DNA of 64,000 nucleotides from positions 248,001-312,000 of the forward strand of contig NZ_STGG01000057.1 in NCBI RefSeq assembly GCF_005222695.1. The letters run 5' to 3'. The number at the start of each line of letters is the position of its first letter. Within the stretch, counting starts at the first letter, position 1. This DNA comes from Massilia sp. HP4. Its GTDB lineage: Bacteria > Pseudomonadota > Gammaproteobacteria > Burkholderiales > Burkholderiaceae_D. Shown in pieces: positions 16,735-25,787 of this stretch. The notes under the pieces are model-generated. The model saw only the letters and a list, made by a program, of their open reading frames with translations. It did no database searches and was not told the DNA's origin. Both the position numbers and the translations under genes were made by a program.

Positions 16735-16885
16735 GCGGGCCTTTCAAAAAATGCAGGCTTGTAGCCTCCGAAGCAATTATATCGACTATGATTCTCGTTA
16801 AACTATTATTTCATGGCCAAAACGGGTTTGCCGCCCCGGTCCGCCGTCCGGGCGCGACCTCGCGTGCCTACCCGAGACACATAAC

Positions 16886-17833
16886 ATGACACTGACCGAG
16901 CTGAAATACATTGTCGCCGTTGCGCGCGCCAAACACTTCGGCCATGCCGCCGAGGCCTGCTTCGTGGCCCAGCCTACCCTGTCCGTCGCCATCAAGAAGC
17001 TCGAGGACGAGCTGGGTGTGACCCTGTTCGAGCGCGGCGGCTCCGAAGTCTCGGTGACACCGCTGGGCGCCCAGATCGTGGCCCAGGCCGAGCGCGTGCT
17101 CGAACAGACGGCCGCCATCAAGGAGCTGGCCAAGCAGAACAAGGATCCGCTGGCCGGCCCGCTGCGCCTGGGCGTGATCTATACCATCGGGCCCTACCTG
17201 CTGCCGCCGCTGGTCAAGAACCTGATCGACACCGTGCCGCAGATGCCGCTGGTGCTGCAAGAGAACTACACGCACAAACTGCTGGAACTGCTGCGCCAGG
17301 GCGAACTGGACGCCGCCATCATGGCGCTGCCGCTGCCCGATCACGGCATGTCGGTGCAGCCGCTGTACGACGAGCCCTTTGTCGTGGCCATGCCGCGCAA
17401 CCATCCCTGGGCGGGCCGCAAGGAGATCTCGGCCGAAGACCTGAAAAGCGAGACCATGCTGCTGCTGGGCGCCGGCCACTGCTTCCGTGACCAGGTGCTC
17501 GAAGTGTGTCCGGAAATGGCGCGCTTCTCGGCGCCGATGGCGGGCAACGGCATGCAGCGTACCTTCGAAGGCTCGTCGCTCGAGACCATCCGACACATGG
17601 TCGCCAGCGGCATCGGCCTGACGGTGCTGCCGCGCGCGTCGGTGGCCGATATGCGCGACCCCAACGGCCTGCTGAGCTATGTGCCCTTCTTGCCACCGGC
17701 GCCCTCGCGCCGCGTGGTGATCGCCTGGCGCAAGAGCTTCACCCGCCGCGCCGCGATCGAGGCGGTGGTGCGGGCGGTGGGCGAGTGCCAGCTGCCGGGC
17801 GTCGAGATGGTCACGCTGGAGGCGGCGGCGTAG
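16886..17833 (+). CDS. oxyR: LysR-family peroxide sensor OxyR
   Basis: A 315-aa regulator with an N-terminal LysR helix-turn-helix (MTLTELKYIVAVARAKHFGH, then FVAQPTLSVAIKKLE). The redox pair is at Cys199 (GAGHCFRDQ) and Cys208 (EVCPE), exactly the E. coli OxyR positions, so it should form the peroxide-dependent disulfide and activate antioxidant genes. Its 3' end overlaps the mscS-type gene on the opposite strand by 23 nt. The upstream gap of 151 nt is shared with the pilU paralogue. Confidence 0.95.
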   Translation: MTLTELKYIVAVARAKHFGHAAEACFVAQPTLSVAIKKLEDELGVTLFERGGSEVSVTPLGAQIVAQAERVLEQTAAIKELAKQNKDPLAGPLRLGVIYTIGPYLLPPLVKNLIDTVPQMPLVLQENYTHKLLELLRQGELDAAIMALPLPDHGMSVQPLYDEPFVVAMPRNHPWAGRKEISAEDLKSETMLLLGAGHCFRDQVLEVCPEMARFSAPMAGNGMQRTFEGSSLETIRHMVASGIGLTVLPRASVADMRDPNGLLSYVPFLPPAPSRRVVIAWRKSFTRRAAIEAVVRAVGECQLPGVEMVTLEAAA

Positions 17834-19517
17834 GCTTGTCGAGCAGGACCAGGCCGGCCTCGTCCTGCGTCCCATCGCCCTCCTTGCGCTCCTTGCGCTC
17901 GTCCGCTCCGGCCAGGGCCTCCTTCGCCGCGGCCAGCTGCCCGGGCGAGAACAGGATTTTCCGGGTCGGGAAGGCCAGGCTGACACCGGCCGCTTCGAGC
18001 CGTTCGTAGACCGTCAGCAGCAGGCTTTCGCGGATGATGACCTGGGTGTCGAATTCGCTCACGTTGATGTACGACCAGACGTCGATGCTGAAGCCCCGGT
18101 CACTGATGGCGCCCAACCTTGCGCGGTGTCCTTCGGCCAGGTTTTTCTCTTCGGTCAGCACCTGGCGCACGATCTCGATCGCCTCCTTCAGCTTGGCCGA
18201 CGAGGTTTCCGGCTCGACCACGAAGGACGGGTTGAACAGGAAGCGGTCGCGCGCCGCGAAGTTCTCGATCTGGCGCGCCGACAGGTCGCCGTTGGGGATG
18301 GTGACGACGGTGCGTTCGCCGGTGCGGATACGGGTCGAGCGGATGCCCACGTCTTCCACCGTGCCGACCACGTCGCCGACCTTGATGAAGTCGCCCACCT
18401 GCAGCGGCTTGTCGGCGATCACGGTGACGCTGCCCACCAGGTTTTCCACCGTCTTCTGGGCGCCCAGCGCCAGCGCGATACCACCGATACCCAGCGCCGC
18501 GATTCCGGTGGTGACGTCGATGCCGAAGGTGCCGAGGATGGCGATGCCCGAGAAGATCAGCAGCAGGACCTTGGCGGCGCGGCGCGCCAGCGTGATGACC
18601 GCCACCACCTGGCGCCGCTGGCTGCGCTGCATGCGCGCGGTGGCCAGCTCGGCGAGCGCGTCGATCAGCCGCAGGCCGAACCAGACCAGCGCAATGACGG
18701 AAACGATGTCGGTATAGCGCAGCAGGGTCGTGCGCGCGACGATCGACACCGGCAGCTCTTCGGCCCAATTGTAGAACAGGCCGACCGCGATCAGGAGGCT
18801 GGCCGGCGGCAGCGCCGCTTCCATGAAGCGCACCAGGCCGTTGGCGCCCGCGTCGGGCACCAGCCTGCGCATGGCGGCGACGATCAGGGCCGCCACCATC
18901 CACAGCCCGCCAAACAGCAGCACGCCGAGCCCGACCAGCATCGCCCAGTCCTTGAGCGGCGCGCCGGCGACGACGAACTCATTCTTGTCGGGCTCCTGCA
19001 CCACCGGCTCCTGGCGGGCCGCCTGAGCGACCTGGTCGATCGTCTCGCGCGACACACGCCAGACCTGGTGGTCGCCGTCCTGGCCGCGCACCAGCAGGAT
19101 CGGCACCTTCTTGTCCTGGATGGTCAGGACGCCGACATTTTCCTGCTCGGTTGGCAGGTCGTCATCGATCCTGCCGATCGCGTCGTTCGACAGCGCGACG
19201 AACGGGGACAGCGAGCCGCCGTTATCCAGCAGCGCGTGGAAGTTGCGCGCCTGGGAGATGGCGTTGGTGCGCTGGCGGTTGCTCACGGCGGGCACGTCAA
19301 GGTATTGGGCGGCGCGATCGTAATCGGGTTCGGCCAGGGCGGAGATCAGGCCCGACACCATCGAGCGCGGCGTCTCGCGCTTGAGCGGATCGGGAATGAC
19401 TTCCTCGGCGGGCGCCGCTTCCTCGGCCTGGCCAGCGGCGAAGGCGTGAGGGGACAGTGGCGCCGCCAGGGCAATCAACAGCAGCAATAGAAAACGGAAG
19501 TGAAAACGCATAAGCAA
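17811..19517 (-). CDS. MscS-family mechanosensitive ion channel with periplasmic N-terminal domain
   Basis: A 568-aa inner-membrane protein. A signal peptide precedes a periplasmic region of about 170 residues, then four hydrophobic helices, then the pore-lining MscS helix with GIAALGIGGIALALGAQKTVENL, and the beta domain with VGDFIKVGDVVGTVEDVGIRST and TIPNGDLS. It should release solutes on hypo-osmotic shock. The start may be TTG (19517, well spaced from AGAGGAG) or the ATG two codons later. Extra N-terminal length places it with larger YbdG/YnaI-type members. Confidence 0.92.
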   Translation of the reverse strand: MLMRFHFRFLLLLLIALAAPLSPHAFAAGQAEEAAPAEEVIPDPLKRETPRSMVSGLISALAEPDYDRAAQYLDVPAVSNRQRTNAISQARNFHALLDNGGSLSPFVALSNDAIGRIDDDLPTEQENVGVLTIQDKKVPILLVRGQDGDHQVWRVSRETIDQVAQAARQEPVVQEPDKNEFVVAGAPLKDWAMLVGLGVLLFGGLWMVAALIVAAMRRLVPDAGANGLVRFMEAALPPASLLIAVGLFYNWAEELPVSIVARTTLLRYTDIVSVIALVWFGLRLIDALAELATARMQRSQRRQVVAVITLARRAAKVLLLIFSGIAILGTFGIDVTTGIAALGIGGIALALGAQKTVENLVGSVTVIADKPLQVGDFIKVGDVVGTVEDVGIRSTRIRTGERTVVTIPNGDLSARQIENFAARDRFLFNPSFVVEPETSSAKLKEAIEIVRQVLTEEKNLAEGHRARLGAISDRGFSIDVWSYINVSEFDTQVIIRESLLLTVYERLEAAGVSLAFPTRKILFSPGQLAAAKEALAGADERKERKEGDGTQDEAGLVLLDKPTPPPPA

Positions 19518-19572
19518 GTCGACTCCTCTGACTGGGCATCTGGCTGATGCGGAAATGATGATGGCTCAAAAT

Positions 19573-19598
19573 GAAAACGGACATCCCATGTCCGCTTT
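19573..19598 (-). terminator. Intrinsic terminator after the prolyl oligopeptidase gene
   Basis: On the minus strand an 8-nt arm, GCGGACAT, is followed by GGG and ATGTCCGT, then TTTCATTTT. It lies between the end of the oligopeptidase gene and the mscS-type gene, in the sense direction for the former. The T tract is interrupted, so strength is uncertain. Confidence 0.6.
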
Positions 19599-19668
19599 CG
19601 GTCAGTCTAGCATCCGGCCGAGGCCGCCCCTCGCACTATTGCCCGGCTTCCACATTCCGCTTCTACGC

Positions 19669-21711
19669 TTATTTCACCGCCAACCCCGTCCAATGGGCGG
19701 CAAACGCCCATTTGTCGGTCATCTCCGCGATGGCCTTGGTGGTTGGCTTGCCGGCGCCGTGGCCGGCCTGGGTCTCGATGCGCGCCAGTTGCGGACGCGG
19801 TCCGGCGTCAATGTGCTGGAGCGCCGCGATGTACTTGAAGCTGTGGGCCGGCACGACCCGCTCGTCGGTATCGGCGGTGGTGACCAGGATGGCCGGATAA
19901 GCCTTGCCGGCAGCCACATTGTGGTAGGGCGAATAGGCGAGCAGCTGCTGGAATTGCGCTTCGATGGCCGGGTCGCCAAACTCCCCCATCCACAGGCGCC
20001 CGCCCGTGAAACGGTCGAAGCGCAGCATGTCCATCACGCCGACGCCGGGCAAGGCGGCCGCGAACAGGTCCGGCCTCTGGTTGACGACCACGCCCACCAG
20101 CAGGCCGCCGCCGGATTCGCCGTGCACGGCCAGGCCGTTTTCGGTCACGATGCGCTGCGCATGCAGGTACTCGGCGGCGGCGACGAAGTCGTCGTAGCTC
20201 GCCTGTTTCCGGTCCCGCTGCGCGGCTGCGTGCCAGGCCTTGCCGTACTCGCCGCCGCCGCGGATGTTCGCGATCGCCACGATGCCGCCCTGCTCGATCC
20301 AGGCCAGCAGGCTCGGTTCGTAGTACGAAATCATGCTGATGCCGAAGGCGCCGTAGCCGTGCAGCAGGGTGGGCGCCGGGCCGGTGACGTCGCTGCGCCG
20401 GATGAGGAACATCGGCACCCGCGTGCCGTCCTGCGACAGATAGAAGCGCTGCTCGACCACGATGCGTTCCAGGTCCGCATCCACGGTTGGCGCGGCCCAT
20501 ACGGTGGACGCGTTCGCGGCCACGTCGTAGCAGTGGATCGTGGTCGGCGCATTGAAGCTGGTGAACACGAAGAAGGCTTCGTTGCTGCCGGCATGTCCCT
20601 GGAAGCCGCCCGCGCTGCCGATGCCCGGCAGCGGGACCACGCCATCCGGCTTGCCGTCGAGCGTAAAGCGCCGCAACTGGCTTTTCACGTCGACCAGGTA
20701 GGTGCCGATCAGGCGGCCGCCGACCAGGCGCGCGTCACCCAGTACGGCGCTGTCTTCAGGGACCAGTTCGCGCGGCGTCGCCCCCGGGTCGGCCAGGTCG
20801 AGCGTCGCGATCCGGCGCCGCTCGGCGCGGTCGCTGGTGAGCAGGTACAAGGTGTTGCCGGTGTCGCCGACCGGCGACCATTCGGCATCGAAATGATCGA
20901 CCACGGTGCGCGCCTCCCAGCGCGCGTCATGGAGATCGATCACGACCAGGTTGTTGGCCTGGATGCCGGGCGTGGACGTGATCAGGGCGTAACGTCCGCT
21001 ACTGGTCACCTCGATGAAGTGCAGCAGCTCGGGCCGGTGCGGCGTGGCATACAGCAGCCGGTCGTCTTCTTGCGGCGTGCCCAGTACGTGGAAATAGACC
21101 GCGTGGTTGGCCAGCGCGGCGTCGCCCGCCCCTTCGGGGTAGCGCGTATAGAAGAAGCCCGATCCATCGGCGGCCCAGGCGATGGTCGTGAACCGGGCCC
21201 AGGAAAGCGCGTCGTCGCGGACCGTGCCGGTGGCGACGTCGACGACCCTGATGGTGCGCCAGTCGGCGCCGTCTTGCTGCACGGCGTAGGCGAGCAACGC
21301 GCCGTCCCGGGACGGCTCCCATTCGGCCAGGGCCACGGTGCCATGCTCGGACCAGGTGTTGGGGTCGATCAGCACCCGGTCAGGGCCGTCGACGCTGTTG
21401 CGCACCAGCAGCGTGGCCTGGTTTTCCAGGCCCGGGTTGCGGGTGTAGAAATAGCGTCCACCCCGCTCGCGCGGGATGGTGAATTTTTCGTGATCCTGCA
21501 GCGCCTTCAAGCGCGTGCGGAACACGTCGCGGCCCGGCAGGCTCGCCAGGCAGGCGTTCGTCACGGCGTTCTGGGCCGCGACCCAGTCCGCGACTTCGCT
21601 GTCGCTGCGCGCGTCGGCTTCCAGCCAGCGATAGGGGTCGGCGACCTGGTGGCCGAACATGGTCTCGACGACGTCGACGCGACGGGTGGCGGGATAGACG
21701 GCTGGTGTCAT
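19669..21711 (-). CDS. Prolyl oligopeptidase family serine peptidase (S9A)
   Basis: A 680-aa cytosolic peptidase with an N-terminal beta-propeller (DPYRWLEADAR near residue 25) and a C-terminal alpha/beta hydrolase domain. Catalytic residues are Ser533 in HGESGGGL, Asp616 in DTDERVV and His651 in QAGHGAG. The nucleophile elbow reads GESGG where most family members have GGSNGG, a mild variation. No signal peptide is seen. It lies 13 nt after a TetR gene in the same operon, so its expression is probably under that repressor. Confidence 0.93.
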   Translation of the reverse strand: MTPAVYPATRRVDVVETMFGHQVADPYRWLEADARSDSEVADWVAAQNAVTNACLASLPGRDVFRTRLKALQDHEKFTIPRERGGRYFYTRNPGLENQATLLVRNSVDGPDRVLIDPNTWSEHGTVALAEWEPSRDGALLAYAVQQDGADWRTIRVVDVATGTVRDDALSWARFTTIAWAADGSGFFYTRYPEGAGDAALANHAVYFHVLGTPQEDDRLLYATPHRPELLHFIEVTSSGRYALITSTPGIQANNLVVIDLHDARWEARTVVDHFDAEWSPVGDTGNTLYLLTSDRAERRRIATLDLADPGATPRELVPEDSAVLGDARLVGGRLIGTYLVDVKSQLRRFTLDGKPDGVVPLPGIGSAGGFQGHAGSNEAFFVFTSFNAPTTIHCYDVAANASTVWAAPTVDADLERIVVEQRFYLSQDGTRVPMFLIRRSDVTGPAPTLLHGYGAFGISMISYYEPSLLAWIEQGGIVAIANIRGGGEYGKAWHAAAQRDRKQASYDDFVAAAEYLHAQRIVTENGLAVHGESGGGLLVGVVVNQRPDLFAAALPGVGVMDMLRFDRFTGGRLWMGEFGDPAIEAQFQQLLAYSPYHNVAAGKAYPAILVTTADTDERVVPAHSFKYIAALQHIDAGPRPQLARIETQAGHGAGKPTTKAIAEMTDKWAFAAHWTGLAVK

Positions 21712-21724
21712 ATCGGTTTTCCTT

Positions 21725-22339
21725 TCAGCGGATGACCGGATCGCCGATCGGCAGGGTGCTGGCCACGCGGATGGCGCGGGCCAGGCGGTCGATCACGTCC
21801 TGGATGGTGAAGGCCTGGCGGTCCCGCACGGCGGCGATGCTGATGGTTTCGTCGACCACGCGGATCGCGGCCATGACGGTCGCCGCGCAGAGCCGCACCT
21901 CGACATCCTTCGGCGAGCGTTCCAGGCGCTCGGCCACGATGCCACGCAGCGCATCCTCGGCGCGCTGCGCCGACATCAACCAGGCGCAGCGCAGGTCCGG
22001 CTCGTCCGGCAGCATGGCGAGCAGGCGCACGGCCAGCACGTCGTCGGCCAGGTCTTGTTGCGAACGCTCTTCGTCCCCCAGGCTGGCCTGCAGCCAGTCC
22101 TCGATCGAGGTAGCGCGCGGCCAGTTGCGCAGCAGCGCGATGAAGCGCAGCGAGGTGGCATCGAACAGCGGCTCGACGCAGCTTTCCTTGTTGCGGAAGT
22201 AGCGCCACACCGTGCGCTTGGACAGCTTCGCCGCCGCGGCGATATCGTCGCCGCTGGTGGCCGCGACACCGCGTTCCACGAACAGCCTGGCCGCGTGGCG
22301 GGATACGTCGAGTCTCGCTTCGTCTGGCGGGATACCCAT
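21725..22339 (-). CDS. TetR/AcrR-family transcriptional regulator
   Basis: A 204-aa regulator. The N-terminal helix-turn-helix shows AARLFVERGVAATSGDDIA followed by KLSKRTVWRYFRNKE. The C-terminal ligand domain is not family-specific, so the inducer is unknown. It is the first gene of an operon with a prolyl oligopeptidase. Two perfect 13-bp palindromes just upstream (22354-22388) are very likely its own operators. Confidence 0.93.
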   Translation of the reverse strand: MGIPPDEARLDVSRHAARLFVERGVAATSGDDIAAAAKLSKRTVWRYFRNKESCVEPLFDATSLRFIALLRNWPRATSIEDWLQASLGDEERSQQDLADDVLAVRLLAMLPDEPDLRCAWLMSAQRAEDALRGIVAERLERSPKDVEVRLCAATVMAAIRVVDETISIAAVRDRQAFTIQDVIDRLARAIRVASTLPIGDPVIR

Positions 22340-22353
22340 GATGTCGAGCCCTT

Positions 22354-22388
22354 GTCACTAAGTGACGTTTACTATGTCACTAAGTGAC
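22354..22388. promoter_or_regulatory. Twin palindromic operators of the TetR gene
   Basis: GTCACTAAGTGAC occurs twice, at 22354-22366 and 22376-22388. Each copy is a perfect palindrome around a central base, and their starts are 22 bp apart, about two helical turns. They begin 15 nt upstream of the tetR start codon. The repeats are directly visible. Their role in autoregulation by the adjacent TetR protein is inferred. Confidence 0.85.
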
Positions 22389-22414
22389 AGTCATGTCAAA
22401 CACGCGGCAAGAAC

Positions 22415-22438
22415 TAAAAAGCCGGCTTGCGCCGGCTT
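22415..22438 (-). terminator. Intrinsic terminator of the PhoX/PEP-CTERM unit
   Basis: On the minus strand AAGCCGGC-GCAA-GCCGGCTT forms a perfect 8-bp stem with a GNRA-type tetraloop, followed by TTTAG. It lies 21 nt past the PEP-CTERM stop and insulates that unit from the TetR operon. Confidence 0.85.
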
Positions 22439-22458
22439 CGGGTCGATTGCAGGAAGAC

Positions 22459-23034
22459 TCAGTCGCGCTTGCGGCGGCGCGCCAGCAGCAGGCCTGCCAG
22501 CAGCGGCAGCACCATGGCCACCGTCGACGGTTCCGGCACCTGGGCCACGATCGAGAAGGTGTCGCCCGCCGACAGGCCGCTGGTGTCGAGCAGCCAGTCG
22601 CTGCGGCCACCGTCCCCGTTCGGATTGCCGAACAGGATATCGGCCGTCTCACCGTTGGCGAACTTGATGACCGCCTGGTTGCTCGTATGGCTGGCCTGGG
22701 CGCCCGAGAACGAGGACACGCTGCCCGCCGCGGCGTAGCTGATGCCCTGCAAGCTAAAGCTGAGCTGGTTCAGCGACAGCCCCACCAGGTTGCGGATGAT
22801 GGCGTTGAAGCTCAGTGGGCCGGCCAGGTCGGCTTCTTCCAGCACGAAGTTCAGCGTAGTGCCGCTGAAGTTGTGCAGGTCGAGGTCGAACGACACTACG
22901 CCGGCGGCGCTATAGTCGGTCACGACGTTGGCGCCGTTGCTGCTGCCCGTCAGGATGACGGCGCTGGCGGTGCCCGAGAAGGCCAGCGCGCTCATGGCGA
23001 TGGCGGCGGCGACGACGAATTTATGCGTGTTCAT
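22459..23034 (-). CDS. PEP-CTERM sorting domain protein
   Basis: A 191-aa exported protein with an N-terminal signal peptide ending SGTASA. The C-terminus reads VPEPSTVAMVLPLLAGLLL followed by ARRRKRD: the PEP motif, a hydrophobic helix and a basic tail recognised by exosortase. The middle is Ser/Asn/Gly-rich without a known domain. Such proteins go to the cell surface or exopolysaccharide matrix. It lies 30 nt after the PhoX-like gene in the same direction. The exosortase itself is not in this window. Confidence 0.92.
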   Translation of the reverse strand: MNTHKFVVAAAIAMSALAFSGTASAVILTGSSNGANVVTDYSAAGVVSFDLDLHNFSGTTLNFVLEEADLAGPLSFNAIIRNLVGLSLNQLSFSLQGISYAAAGSVSSFSGAQASHTSNQAVIKFANGETADILFGNPNGDGGRSDWLLDTSGLSAGDTFSIVAQVPEPSTVAMVLPLLAGLLLARRRKRD

Positions 23035-23064
23035 GGTTGGATTCCTCGATGGATGAAGTGGCGC

Positions 23065-24567
23065 TTACAGCGGGCCCTTGGCCCACGGACCCGAGATCGC
23101 GAAGGTCACGCCCGGGGTCTGGATGTTCACGAACAGGTAGCGGCCGGTCGGGTCGAAGCAGGCGCCGGCGAATTCGTTGCCGCGCCGGTCGCCGGCGAGC
23201 GAGGCCAGCTTGCCCGCGCCCTGCAGCTGGGCCTCCGTGAGATTGATATTGTTCTTGGCGAAGATATAGGCGTCACCGGCGCCGGTCAGGCCCATCAGGC
23301 GCTGGCCATAGCCGAAGGGGTCGGTGACGGCGCTCGACGCGTCTTCGCAGATCAGGATCGCATTGCGCGGGCTGACCGTCAGGTTGTCGCCCATATTGCC
23401 CACCAGCTGGCTCGGGCTCGAATAGATGCAGCGCAGGGTCTGGCTGGCCAGGTCGAGTTCCCAGATCGTGCCGCGGTTGACGTGGCCGCCCGAGGTATCC
23501 ATCACATACATCTTGCCCTGGGCATACCAGATACCTTCGCCGCGGTTCATGCGCAGCGCGCCTTTCATCCAGCCCTGCACGAAGGGACCGGCGGCGCTGC
23601 TGATCGTCTCGCCGTTCAGGCCGGTGGCGTTGCCGCGGTTGGCGTCCGGATTGGCGATCGACACCCATTCCAGCTCATAGGTGTCGTTGACCGAGGCCAC
23701 GGCCAGGTTGACGTTGTTGCGACCCTTGACCTTGGCCATCTCGAGCACGCCGCCAATGGCCAGCGAGCCGGGCGCGCCGGTCTTGATGTCGGGGATGTAG
23801 CGGTAGAAGCCCGACTTGCCCGACGAATCCTCGGTCAGGTAGACATTGCTGTTGGTCGGATCGACGGCGGCGGCCTCGTGCGCAAAGCGGCCCATATTCA
23901 CGATCGGCTGGCCGGTGACCTGCTGTACGTCGGCCGTCACCTCGAACACATAGCCATGCTTCTTGCCGCCGGCGCTCACGGTATCTGAACCGATCTCTTC
24001 GCAGGTCAGCCAGGTGCCCCAGGGCGTGATGCCGCCGGCGCAGTTCTGCTGGGTGCCGCCCAGGCTCGGGGTCATGCTGACCCAGTCGCCGTCGCGGAAC
24101 ACCAGATTGGTGGTGCCACCGCAGGAACGGTTCGACGAATTGCCGCTGACGTTGCCGGTGTCGTAGAGGCCGTAGGCATTGATGAAATTGACAGCGGCAC
24201 TACCGCTGATTTCATGATTGCGTACCAACACCTGCTCGGTAGCGCGGCCGACCTTGCGCGTGACGATCACACCCATGCCGTCGTGGCCGCCCGGGCAGGG
24301 CCGGCCGTCGCTCATGGTGTCGCCGCGCCAGCCATAGCTCTTGTAACTGAAGCCCGGCGGCAATTGCAGCAGCGGCAGGCCGGTGGCGAGGTCGTTGACC
24401 GGGGCGATCGGGCCGTAGGGGCTGTCGACCAGAGCGGTATTGCCGTTGGCGGCCAGCGCCTCGCGGGCATGCAGTGCGGCAAAGGCGCCGACGAAAGGCA
24501 GCGCGGAGGCGCCGGCCATGCCCTTGAGCAGGTTGCGCCGCGAAGGCGACATATCGTGTTCGTTCAT
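23065..24567 (-). CDS. PhoX-like (DUF839) alkaline phosphatase-family protein, Tat-exported
   Basis: A 500-aa protein starting with a twin-arginine signal (SRRNLLKGMAG, then a hydrophobic stretch ending at about residue 39). The mature part has family segments such as LPPGFSYKSYGW, RNHEISG, TPWGTWLTCEE, GRFAHEAAAVDP and YLTEDSSGKSGFYRY. PhoX enzymes are Ca/Fe-dependent phosphatases. Activity on a given ester is not deducible. The start is set at 24567 behind GGAGAAACTCAGC. It is followed by the PEP-CTERM gene, so the two may act together at the surface. Confidence 0.9.
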   Translation of the reverse strand: MNEHDMSPSRRNLLKGMAGASALPFVGAFAALHAREALAANGNTALVDSPYGPIAPVNDLATGLPLLQLPPGFSYKSYGWRGDTMSDGRPCPGGHDGMGVIVTRKVGRATEQVLVRNHEISGSAAVNFINAYGLYDTGNVSGNSSNRSCGGTTNLVFRDGDWVSMTPSLGGTQQNCAGGITPWGTWLTCEEIGSDTVSAGGKKHGYVFEVTADVQQVTGQPIVNMGRFAHEAAAVDPTNSNVYLTEDSSGKSGFYRYIPDIKTGAPGSLAIGGVLEMAKVKGRNNVNLAVASVNDTYELEWVSIANPDANRGNATGLNGETISSAAGPFVQGWMKGALRMNRGEGIWYAQGKMYVMDTSGGHVNRGTIWELDLASQTLRCIYSSPSQLVGNMGDNLTVSPRNAILICEDASSAVTDPFGYGQRLMGLTGAGDAYIFAKNNINLTEAQLQGAGKLASLAGDRRGNEFAGACFDPTGRYLFVNIQTPGVTFAISGPWAKGPL

Positions 24568-24889
24568 GCTGAGTTTCTCCAAAGAGTAGGATCGAGCCGG
24601 TGGTCCGGCGTCTGGTGTCGTTGGCGGCGCCAATGGAGCGTTGGGAAACGGGCCCGCCTGGTCCCTGCCACCCCCGGCATGGACCGATGCATTAAAACAA
24701 ACAAAAATGTCAAATCGATGACGACAAAAAGACAACAATCATGCATTCGCCATGCGATGAATACACTGCCCTGTCATGCAAACGGAATGCAGCCTGTATG
24801 CACAAGGCGACATAGCCGTCTTGCAGCCAAACGGGCTAGAATCGCTGCTTCCTGCTCAACAGTGCTTCTCTGACAAGACGCGATTCACC
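24568..24889. other. Divergent gap between the phoX-like gene and ubiA
   Basis: About 322 nt that must hold the promoters of two divergent units. I find no convincing gene, repeat or operator in it. It is AT-richer around 24680-24790. Confidence 0.4.
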
Positions 24890-25744
24890 ATGAACAAGCT
24901 GGCGCTCTATTTCCGCCTGGTCCGGGCCGACAAGCCGATCGGCATCCTGCTGCTGCTGTGGCCCACCTTGTGGGCGCTGTGGATGGCGTCAGGCGGCGTG
25001 CCCGACCTGCAGGTGCTCGCGATCTTCGTCGTCGGCACCGCCCTGATGCGCTCCGCCGGCTGCGCCATCAACGACTACGCCGACCGCGACTTCGACCGCC
25101 ACGTCAAGCGCACCGTCGACCGTCCGCTCACCAGCGGCAAGATCAGCGGCAAGGAAGCGGTGATGGTGGCGGCGGTGCTGGCGATCGTGTCGTTCCTGCT
25201 GATCCTTCCACTGAACGCGCTGACCAGGCAGCTGTCGGTGGTGGCGGTGGTGGTGGCCGGCACCTATCCCTATTTCAAGCGCTTCTTCGCGATCCCCCAG
25301 GCCTATCTCGGCATCGCCTTCGGCTTCGGCATCCCGATGGCCTTTGCGGCGGTGCAGGACCAGGTGCCGGCGGTGGCCTGGTGGCTGCTGGTGGCGAACG
25401 TGTTCTGGGCCGTGGCCTACGACACGGCCTACGCCATGGTCGACCGCGACGACGACCTCAAGCTCGGCATGCGCACCTCGGCCATCACCTTCGGCCGCTT
25501 CGACGTGGCCGCGATCATGCTGTGCTACGGCGCCTCGCTGGCGATCCTGCTGCTGTGCGGCTGGTCGCTGGGCCTGCGCTGGTGGTTCGTGGGCGGCATC
25601 GTCGTGGCCGGCCTCACCGCGCTCTATCACTACACCCTGATCCGCGATCGCGACCGCATGAAGTGCTTCAAAGCCTTCCGCCACAACAACTGGCTGGGCG
25701 CCGCACTGTTCATTGGTGTCGCACTAGACTATGCATTAGGTTAA
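24890..25744 (+). CDS. ubiA: 4-hydroxybenzoate octaprenyltransferase
   Basis: A 284-aa polytopic membrane enzyme that attaches the prenyl tail to 4-hydroxybenzoate in ubiquinone synthesis. The two Asp-rich motifs are NDYADRDFD (residues 61-69) and DTAYAMVDRDDD, which bind Mg-diphosphate. RPLTSGKIS is also conserved. The frame is open 38 codons upstream, but the Met at 24890 gives the normal N-terminus MNKLALYFRLVRADKPIG. Confidence 0.95.
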   Translation: MNKLALYFRLVRADKPIGILLLLWPTLWALWMASGGVPDLQVLAIFVVGTALMRSAGCAINDYADRDFDRHVKRTVDRPLTSGKISGKEAVMVAAVLAIVSFLLILPLNALTRQLSVVAVVVAGTYPYFKRFFAIPQAYLGIAFGFGIPMAFAAVQDQVPAVAWWLLVANVFWAVAYDTAYAMVDRDDDLKLGMRTSAITFGRFDVAAIMLCYGASLAILLLCGWSLGLRWWFVGGIVVAGLTALYHYTLIRDRDRMKCFKAFRHNNWLGAALFIGVALDYALG

Positions 25745-25787
25745 TATTGTCGGAAAGGCATTCACCCACAACCAAAAGAGGCCCACC

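Noticed and set aside
16781..16806. CTAT repeats upstream of oxyR, considered as an OxyR site
   Set aside because: The two CTAT elements are 17 bp apart, not the 22 bp expected for the ATAG-N7-CTAT pattern, and ATAG partners are missing.
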